Notes under the pieces: generated by a model
Told to the model about the DNA's origin: nothing
Database searches by the model: none
Seen by the model: only the letters and a program-made list of their open reading frames with translations
Assembly (NCBI GenBank): GCA_001430745.1
Contig: KQ481955.1
Coordinates: 1,101,435-1,112,261 of the forward strand
Direction: 5' to 3'
Length of the DNA stretch: 10,827 nucleotides
From: Auxenochlorella pyrenoidosa
Lineage: Eukaryota > Chlorophyta > Trebouxiophyceae > Chlorellales > Chlorellaceae
In this document: positions 1 to 7,500 of the stretch, one piece after another
How the letters are laid out: the number at the start of each line of letters is the position of its first letter
Position numbering within the stretch: position 1 is the first letter of the stretch
Program-made: the position numbers and the translations under genes

Positions 1-84
1 GTGCTTGAAAGGGGCACCCAGGCCGGCGGTGTTGCAGCGCTGAAGCGGGGTTCCACAGCGGTGCAGCCCTTGCTCGCCCTGCAG

Positions 85-632
85 GCCTCAACACGGTCAT
101 CCAAAGCCTGCGGGGGCGGGTAGGCCCGGGTGACGCCCTGTTCTCGCTGGACATTGGCTACGGCAGCGTCAAGAAAATGCTGGCGGTGAGGCGGGCCTGC
201 AGGCAGCTGGGTGGGGTGCTGGCGGCGTGGGGATTCCGCATGTCCAGAGCTTCCAGGCCGCATGCCTCCCGCTCTGGAGCAGCTCGCATCCCACTAGCAC
301 AGCTGATTGAGGAGCAACATGGCAACCCCCCCAGTCGGCAGGTTTTGGCGGAGCAGACGGGTGCTGAGCAAGTGGAGCTGGCAGTGCAGCTGCCGCTGAG
401 GTGGGAGGGCCGGCGGGCCGGCTGGGCCGCTCATGGCCTTTCGGTACTCGGGTGTGGGGGCGTGAAAGTTTTTTTTAATGTGTGTGTGTGTGGGTGGGGG
501 TGGGGGCTGAGGAGACTGGGCGCTGGCAGTGAATCCCTCGAAAAGAAGGCCAATGCCCGCACTGCGGTGGTGGCACTTGAAACTGCAGAGCACATTGACC
601 GATCTCCACTCTGTGTTTGTGCCCAGCACTAG
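85..632 (+). CDS. Class V aminotransferase-like gene, partial (isopenicillin-N epimerase / L-cysteine desulfhydrase-like)
   Basis: I see three exons whose phases agree: 85-185 (enters with one nt from an upstream exon, ends phase 0 at GCG|GTGAGG), 342-400 (acceptor CGGCAG, donor GAG|GTGGGA) and 530 to about 614 (acceptor CTGGCAG). The first encodes GLNTVIQSL, then PGDALFSLDIGYGSVKKML. In PLP-dependent fold-type I class V enzymes related to isopenicillin-N epimerase and plant L-cysteine desulfhydrase, this matches the stretch after the N-A-T-x-G cofactor-phosphate loop. The second encodes LAEQTGAEQVELAVQLPL (the usual 'GAE-V-LPLP' strand). The third contains ARTAVVAL...EHIDRSP, where the family has a hydrophobic strand plus D/E-H-I-T/D. 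Only about 87 residues of an enzyme usually near 400 are visible. Downstream I find no DGAHA aspartate motif and no PLP-lysine region. Read on without a splice, the frame hits TAG at 630-632. So this is a truncated copy, a pseudogene, or a gene whose later exons I cannot recognise. Confidence 0.55.
478..507. repeat. TG/G-rich simple repeat in intron
   Basis: A run of alternating TG followed by G-runs (GGGTGGGGGTGGGGG) lies in the inferred intron between the second and third aminotransferase exons. It is low-complexity sequence; the G-runs could form a G-quadruplex in the transcript. No coding role is seen. Confidence 0.8.
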
Positions 633-681
633 TGCCCAGTACTGCTCCTGTTCGACCCCTGATGGAGGACCCTAACGCCAG

Positions 682-735
682 CCTGATGCCAGCTGATCTC
701 CCCTTGACGGCCCCCTGATGCCAGCCCCATCAGGG
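682..735. repeat. Direct repeat overlapping a perfect 8-bp-stem hairpin
   Basis: CCTGATGCCAGC occurs twice, at 682-693 and 714-725. The second copy lies inside a hairpin: CCCTGATG (713-720), a 7-nt loop, then CATCAGGG (728-735), a perfect reverse complement. It sits just past the last aminotransferase-like exon. It could be an RNA structure or a remnant of a small repeat; the function is unknown. Confidence 0.6.
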
Positions 736-1170
736 TCAGATCAGCCCAACTCCATCCCCTTAGTGAAACTTGCTGTCGATGGACTGTTACCAAAGTTATT
801 TTGGGCATACACTTGCAGGCAGCTTCCAGTCTTAAGCAGTCGGGGCGCCACAAGCACCAAATGCACACTTGATGGAGGTGGCACACTTCGAGCCTGAAAG
901 GAGTTGGTCTTATGCAGATGGAACCCAGCATTTCCCAGGAAATAGCCAGCTGATGCCCCCGAAGCCAAGCTTTGGAATAAAAGTGCACAGTTGGCGGAGG
1001 TAAGCTCGAACATCACTTGCCGCAGCAGAGGCGGAGGCCACACCATGCGTCATACACAAACGTCCATGCCATCATGCTGGTGCCAAAAACTGCATGTGAT
1101 GGGCTGGGAGAGGATGGACGGTATTGGAAGGGGCCGGGATCGGAAGTGAGGGCGGCGCTCCCAGGTCGCG

Positions 1171-1212
1171 TCCCCCCCACCCCCCCCCCACCCCCAACCC
1201 CACCACCACCAC
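1171..1212. repeat. C-rich / CCA low-complexity tract
   Basis: Runs of C broken by single A residues, ending in repeated CCA. It lies 20-60 bp beyond the minus-strand stop codon, so on that strand it is a G-rich tract in the likely 3' UTR and could form a G-quadruplex. The proline-rich plus-strand reading is a by-product of the composition. Confidence 0.8.
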
Positions 1213-1232
1213 CTATCCACCTGCCTCAAACG

Positions 1233-2402
1233 CTATGCTAGCCCACCTGACAGGATGGCAGCGGTGAAGGACACTGCGCCCCAAGCATCGTCGCCCAGCC
1301 CTGCCACCCAGCCGCTGAAGGTGCGCATAGGGAGCACAGGCTGGGCGGCCTCCTCCACGGCGGCAGCAGGAGCCGGCTGGGCGGCGGGCTCGGGGGCGGG
1401 AGCAGGGGCCGTGGGCGGGGGCCCAGCACATGGGCTCTCGCCATCTTGGAAGTAGTAGACCGGGAAGCCCATGTCGCTGCAAGGCCAGGGTTTGCAGTTG
1501 GTGTTTGGCATGTTGTGGTTGTTCAAGTCCTAGGCTACAAAGGTGAAATCTGCTGCCAATGCTACATGGGCACTGGGATGCCCAGCATCATGCTAGACCG
1601 ACATGCATGCTCTCACGTGCACTGACTCAGGTAGGTGGCCCAGGGAATGTAGTTGCGCTCTGCAATAGGGCACACGTGCTCAGATCTCTAGAGTTGAGCG
1701 CTGTACGACACAGTCAAACAAGGAGCAATGAGGCCGGCAAGGCAACCCTGCCATGTGCTCACACTTGCAATGGCTCGCGTTGAATACAGCGCTACATGAC
1801 CATGCTTGCTTGTGAATGCTTGCCCCATGCTGGCCAGGTGTCCCACCGCAAGTGGTGTTAATGTCACACCCAGGTGTAACAGGCAGGTCTCACCTGCTTG
1901 CTCCTGCAGCTCGGCCCAGTAGCTCTCAACACAGAAGCAGTTGCGGGATGGCAGCGTGGAGTTGGGCCCGTAGTAACGCTGCATGATGACACAGCACGAC
2001 TCGACTGCAGTGAAGCAAGGCAGTGTGTGGCGCGGGGTCGTGGGCTCGGTGTAACTCGGTGTGCAGGGCATGCAGAGTGTGGCTTAAGGGAGGCTGCAAG
2101 GCGGGCACCTTTGCAGGCAGCTCTCTAGGCAGCTGCAAATCGAAAAGCCAGGCACAAATGTTCAAGCTTTGCACTGGCTTGTCCTGACTTCCCTTACCGG
2201 CAGGGTCACGCCGATACAAGGTCTCCGAGCATGAGAATTCCTGGCTGGTGACCTCGAGCATGGTGTCACGATTACACACGGCAGCTGGGTCGGCAGGCAG
2301 CTCAGGTGCTGAGGCAGCCTGCCCACCCTCATCGGCACCTGCCTTGCATGCACAGGCAGTGCACAGGCAGATTACAAGGACAAGCCGTCCAAAGGGAGGC
2401 AT
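1233..2402 (-). CDS. Secreted eight-cysteine-motif (lipid-transfer-protein-like) protein with Pro/Ala-rich linker and C-terminal tail
   Basis: Four minus-strand exons join in one frame: 2402-2198 (donor G|GTAAGG), 2004-1894 (acceptor TGCAG, donor GCAG|GTGAGA), 1659-1617 (acceptor TTGCAG, donor AC|GTGAGA) and 1476-1233 (acceptor TTGCAG, stop TAG). This gives 603 nt, or 200 residues. The ATG at 2402 is the first in frame and has G at -3. Residues 1-19 form a hydrophobic signal peptide (LVLVICLCTACAC). The mature part has exactly eight Cys: 43, 58, 72-73, 91/93 (CFC), 119 and 136. That is C-X14-C-X13-CC-X17-CXC-X25-C-X16-C, the order of the plant nsLTP / 2S albumin superfamily, with a slightly long first gap and a hydrophobic residue in CXC. 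Residues 138-166 are Pro/Ala-rich; 173-200 are small and mildly hydrophobic, as in GPI-anchored LTPs, but the GPI signal is weak. The family binds lipids in a helical cage outside the cell; lipid binding here is inference. The C-terminus could change if TCAG|GTGGGC near 1243 is a donor. Divergent from the ferric reductase gene. Confidence 0.7.
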
Positions 2403-2807
2403 GGCTGAGACTGGGGGCTGCCCAAGGACCAGACAGGACTGGGTCAAGAACTTCCGGGTAGGCCGCTCTGGTGTCCTTTACTGCACGCAAAATGCCCTCT
2501 AGCAGCAAACGGCTGTGGCAGACGGTGGGTAACGAGCTCCAGAACTAGGGCTGTGGCAGCAGCCAGCCTGTCCTGCAGCTGAGGAGGTCCTCCACGATCC
2601 CGCGTGCGCCTGCGAATTTTTGCGCGTGCGCAATGCGCATGTCAACGCAAATGTGAGGCGAATAGGTGTTTAGGAAGGTGGCCACGTGGCAAGGAAAGGG
2701 CGTGCGCTGCAACCGTGCAACCACGCTCTAGCGCACGCTCGAGCACACCTGTTTCTGCTGCACTCCGTTTGTTTCGTTGTGTTCTCTTGCTTTCGCGCTT
2801 CGCGAAG
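2403..2807. promoter_or_regulatory. Divergent intergenic region between the eight-cysteine gene and the ferric reductase gene
   Basis: These 405 bp separate two start codons that point away from each other, so the region must hold both 5' UTRs and both promoters. I see no clear TATA box. It is rich in GCGC/TGCGCA motifs (about 2600-2645), carries a palindromic G-box at 2681-2690, and ends in a pyrimidine-rich stretch before the reductase ATG. The reductase frame stays open upstream to about 2600 but has no in-frame ATG before 2808, so I treat that part as 5' UTR. Confidence 0.6.
2681..2690. promoter_or_regulatory. Palindromic G-box, GCCACGTGGC
   Basis: A perfect 10-bp palindrome with CACGTG core, about 118 bp upstream of the reductase start and 280 bp upstream of the minus-strand start. 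CACGTG is bound by bHLH and bZIP factors in the green lineage, and bHLH factors control iron genes in land plants. A role here is inference from the motif and its position. Confidence 0.45.
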
Positions 2808-4591
2808 ATGCGTGCGCAAGGGCTCCCTAATGTGGGCATCATGCTACTGCGAGCGTTCTGCAGGCTGCTGGCTGCAAGCGGGCTTCTGGTCTTCATCTAC
2901 TACATCTGGGACTGGCTGAATGACTCCTTCTTCGAGTGGTTTGCCCCCCTCTACAACAACTGGGCCATGAAATACCCGTATGCAGGTGGGGCTCACTCAG
3001 CCGCTGGTGCCTGTGCACACTTGAGCAGCCGCTTTGCGAGCATGACTTGCTTGCTTGTTTGGGCTTAAAGTCTGTCTATCCGCAACGGAACTTGCGACAC
3101 AGACCCCCAAGAGACAGCTTGGGGCTGAGGATACAAAATGAGGGGGGACAGGGTGCAAGGGGACGCAGGGGAGACCGAAGCTCATACTGTACACAAAACG
3201 GTCAGGTGGGGGGTGATGTGGGAGGCTGTTCAGATGACTCGTTGCCGGTACATCCGTCCAGGAAGACCCACTAAGGTGGAGGGTTTTGGAAGCCTCCTGG
3301 GCTTGACACATTGTGTGCTGCCTCGTGAGCCCATGTCAAGGGTGACCTCTCCATGCCTGCCCATGCCAGGCGACCTGGGAACCAGTTCGTTGGATGCTTA
3401 CGACACCACCACCATGCTGTTCACGTGGCTGCCAATTCTGGTGGCAGCGCTGGCAACCATCCTTCTGCGGGCCCTCCCATCGGGCACGGGTGAGCCTCTG
3501 CCTGCATGCGGGCAGCTGGACATTGCAGCAGCAGCACAACACGTAGCAGGGGGTCGGCATCGCAAGGTCCACTGCAGATAAGCAGACTGAGAGCCACAGC
3601 AAGCAAGCTAGCAAGCACAGGGAGGTTGGCTGGAGCCCACAGCAAGGGGAATGCACACTTTCGGTCTGAAGGTGCACGCTGACCCTTGCAACCCGCTTCT
3701 GCGCAGTGCCGGCGGTCTACACCCGAGCCAGGCGCTGGGTAAGTGCCGATGTTGATTGCGCGCGGGAAGATTCCCTGTAGTGCAACGACGGGCATGGCCG
3801 TATCTACACAATCCGGCCTCTCTACAATGCTGTAGCACAGTGAGCCGTGCAGTCGGCATGTGTGGCATTGCACCTCACCAGCTTCCTTCACCACCTGCTG
3901 GGCACTGTGCCATGATGCAGGTTGGGCGCGTGTTGGCCTGGCAAATCCCACCTCGGCGCTTCTTCACTTGGTGGTGCGGCGGCATGAGTGTGGCCGACTC
4001 TCTTGTTCTGTCCTGGCTGCTGGCCTACAACATTTGGTACTATGTTCACTACATGAGGTGCGCACTGGCAAGAAGATGCTAGGCTGGGAGGGGGTGTTTG
4101 GAGGGCTAAGGTCTCTTGAAGCTGAGAGATACTGTAGTGTGCACTGGCACATGTTGAAGGAGCTGCACCAGCACATGTGCCCAGCAACCTTGCGACACTT
4201 TCTGTATTGCAAGTTCCATTGCATCTAGCAGTTGTGAGCCAAAAAGCAACTGCGACCCCTTGGCCACACTCTGGCTTCAATGTGCTCAGTACACGGCTGC
4301 TGCCATGCCTGCTCCCTTCCGTGCAGGCGGTATGGCGACATGGTTGACGCGGGTGATTGCCAGCCTGGGAAGCCTTGCATGCCTGCATGGGCATCAGGGC
4401 CTCAGGGTGTCACCGCCCCCGGCTGTGCCCATGGCATCTGCAAACTGCTGGGCGGCACTGCATGCTGATGCCGCTGCGTATTCTGGGCAGAATGCTTGCC
4501 CCTCTCACACGCCTCAGCCCTTGCTGGTGCGTGCAGTCTTGGAGAGTGGCGTGGCCTACCCCAGTCCCCGTTCGCAGCTCATGCTTGAGAA
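2808..4591 (+). other. FRO: FRO gene, exons 1-6: N-terminal membrane helices and cytosolic loop
   Basis: Exon 1 encodes a first helix (LLAASGLLVFIYYIW) and then DSFFEWFAPLYNNWAMKYP, which lines up with the non-cytosolic segment after the first helix in plant FROs. Exon 2 gives helix 2 (MLFTWLPILVAALATILL). Exon 3 is a 32-nt basic link (VPAVYTRARRW). Exon 4 gives helix 3 (SLVLSWLLAYNIWYYVHYM). Exons 5 (26 nt) and 6 (55 nt) supply a short loop ending in QLMLEK. They are assigned because they alone restore phase 2-1-2 between exons 4 and 7 and place LMLEK next to AALTFG, as in the K-L-E-x-AAL-x-x-G stretch of plant FROs. Confidence 0.72.
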
Positions 4592-7500
4592 GTGCGTGGC
4601 ACTTACCTGGCTGAGTAACTGGACGCATCAACGTCCACCCTTCCCGAGAGGGCGCATGCGTTGGCAATGCTCGACTCGCACCAGCTGTGAAGCCCGCAAT
4701 CCCAATGCCAACCTGGCGTTCCTGTTTGCAGGGCCGCCCTCACATTTGGCATCATGTTGTGGCCCAACATATGGGTACTCTTCTTCCCCATTCCCCAAAG
4801 CTCGTTCCTCCAGTGGCTCACGGGGCTCGGGTACTCTCAGATGATCCGGTACCACAGGTGGGGTCACAGCAGGAGCAGCATGTCGGCACAGCATCGCCGA
4901 TGCGGCGCAGAGAGTTGCAAGGATCTTTCAGCCAACCTCGTGCGCACACGCAAGGCGAGCAATTTGCTGTGCGCGCTGTCGCATATTGTGGTGCAGAGGG
5001 CGTAAAGTCACTGAGTAGGCTCACGAGCTTGGTCCCTGGAGTAATCCCCCTTCAGGTTGCTCCCACTACGCATTTCACACCCCTCACAGGTGGATTGGGC
5101 ACATGACCATGGTGGTACTAAGCCTGCACGGCTGGCTCTACTACATCTACTGGGCCCTGAAGCACGAGTGAGTTGACTTTGCCACTGGGCCCTGGCAAGC
5201 GCGGCGGTGATGTGCGTCACACATGATGCGCATGGTGGGACCACATGCAAACGATTGCACGCAGCTCCACCAGCCCCGGCCGGCGTCTCCCTGCCACGCT
5301 CGCCCCGCTGCCATTGTGCAGGTTCTGGCACGAGTTCTCTGACTGGGGCACCCTCTCATCCATCAACTTCCTGGCCGGCTCCATTGCCTACGTGTTTGCC
5401 CTGGTCCTGTGGGCCACCTCCATCAGCTGGGTTCGCCGCAAGTTCTTCGAGGTGGGTTGCCTTTGGCCTGAGAGTGTGAACACAAGATGCGCGGCTGCAG
5501 TGCAGGTATGGCTGCATGTTTGTGCAGGCCAGCATGCGCCCCCCCCCCCACCCCCCACCCACCCACCTTCACACCCACCACCGCCACCACCCACCCACCT
5601 TCACACCCACCACCGCCACCACCCACCCACCTTCACACCGCGCGGCTCCGCAAACCCAAAGCAAATGATGATGCGACTGGCCTATGTCCAACGCAGGTGT
5701 TCTATCGATGCCACATCGTGTGCTTCCTGGGCTTCACCCTCTTCTCCTACATGCACTACTTCTGGTCATGGAGCATGTTCCTGCCGGGTGATTGCCTGCT
5801 GAAGTGGGAAGGGTTGAATGCGCCATCAGACGGAGCCTGCTGCTGCTGGCCTGCCCTCAGATGCCGCCTGGACGTGGTCCTTTCCGGTTGCACCATCCCT
5901 ATGCTTGCGAAGTCCTCCCCTGCGCCAGCGGGTGACAGCGCTGTTGCATGCAGGAGCAGGGCTGCCAGGTGCCCTGCAGCGCGCCTTTTGGCCACCCAAC
6001 ATCTTTCGCCAGCAGAGCTGAACTGCGCTGCAGCCACTGTGCTGCGAGCACGTCACTGCCGCTACCCAACCCCCCACCCATCCCACTCACCCACACACGC
6101 AGGCCTGCTGTTGTATGCCGTTGACGTAGCGCTGCGCTCCGGCCAGCTGACCAACACCACGCTCGTCACCGGAGCCTCTGTGGACCGCCAGTCCGGCGTA
6201 GCCACAGTGCAGATGAAGTCCTCAAAGGTGTGCCCTGATTTGCAGTTGCGTAGATTCCGGAGCCGTTGCAAGCTATAGGATAGCGCAGCCCGCGCACCAG
6301 CTGCCTCTGGCATTCACAAGAGTCCCTGCATCCGCGTTATTGTCGCTCCGAAGTGTGGCGTGCATGGGGGCTCCGCAGCTGCTGTTGCTGCATCCGCACC
6401 CACGTTTGTCACCCTCGGGCAGCCTGCCTCTGCAGAGCATGAGCCACTGCCCAGTCCACGAGCTGTTCCTTCTTGTGCCGAGCATCAGCCGGTGGCAGTG
6501 GCACCCCATCACTGTTGCAGGAGCAGATGGGGGCAAGGGTAAGCACCCATTCAGGCTTGTGCAAAGATGCCGGTGCTGCTCAAAAGCTGTGGCGAGGATG
6601 GGGCCGGGGTTTGGCACATGTAGCATGGTCCCCAGCCCCTGCGAGCATGCATGCATCCGCTAATCCCAGGCTGCCCCGTCATGCATGCAGGCGCCATGAC
6701 CACCCTGACGCTCCACATCAAATCCTACGGCAAGTGGTCAAAGGTGAGCAAAGCCCTCTCTCTGCTGGGGCCCAGCACCGTGCCTCGTCCCTCCCATTCT
6801 TGCAGCCGGCAGGCGCGCTCTGCTATCCAGGCCTGCCTCTTGACGCGCGCTCGCCACCAAAGCATCAGCGCACTGCACCAGCACCTTCTGATGCCCTCTT
6901 TTCACTTGACCTCTTTTAGACGAACGCTTGCACAGCTCATGGGGCACCACTTCTCCTTCCGCAATGCTCTGTGCAGGAGCTGCTGGACCGCCTGTGTCGC
7001 CGCGAGTCACTTGCAGTCCGCGTGTCAGGTTTGTAGGTCACTTCACTGCGATACGCTGAAACGTTGGCTGCTTTGTACACTCCGTAGCTGGGCCCCTGCT
7101 GGCTTTCTCGGGGTAGCACAATTGCTGTGGCCAGGTTTGGCTCCAGCGTTAAGCGATAAGTGCCAGCAATCTTCCCCACTCAACTTGGCTTGCCCTCTGT
7201 GACTTGCCGTCTGGTCAGCAACCTCTCGTTGCCTGTCACACAAATGTGCAGCGCCTGTGGGCCCCGAACTCCCAAGCTGGACCAACTTCGGCTCAGTGCT
7301 GCTCATTGGCGGCGGTATTGGGGTAAGCGTCGGGGCATCCGGCTTCAACCGAGCAGCATTTCCTTGAGTAACGAGCATCCAATGCCCTGATCTGGTTTGC
7401 ACTCAGCCTAGTCTAGCCCTGGGGATGAGGCAAGGCGTTGCTGGAGCAGCTGTGCCGGCCATCGTCGCAGGCATTTACCTTCACCCTGTGCAGGCCACGC

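Larger units (their letters stand above)
633..1232. other. Region without a confident gene; probably holds the 3' UTR of the minus-strand gene
   Basis: Open frames here are short and have no recognisable protein features on either strand. The right-hand part lies directly downstream of the minus-strand stop codon at 1233 and should include its 3' UTR. I looked for TTACA on the plus strand (TGTAA on the minus strand, the usual green-algal polyadenylation signal) and did not find it. A plus-strand AATAAA occurs at 976-981, but nothing ties it to a gene end. The stretch also holds a hairpin at 713-735 and a C-rich tract at 1171-1212. Confidence 0.5.

Noticed and set aside
1485..1526. Minus-strand reading NNHNMPNTNCKPW as the start of the last exon of the eight-cysteine gene
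   Set aside because: It needs phase 0 entry, which does not match the upstream exons, and an in-frame TAG lies just before it. The acceptor at 1477 fits phase and leaves exactly eight cysteines.
2604..2807. N-terminal extension of the reductase from the open frame upstream of 2808
   Set aside because: There is no ATG in frame and the composition is promoter-like. Plant FROs also begin shortly before the first helix, as the 2808 start does.
5487..6278. 263-codon plus-strand frame with a proline/threonine-rich part
   Set aside because: The proline-rich part is the intronic 32-bp repeat. Only the stretches corresponding to exons 10 and 11 are real protein.
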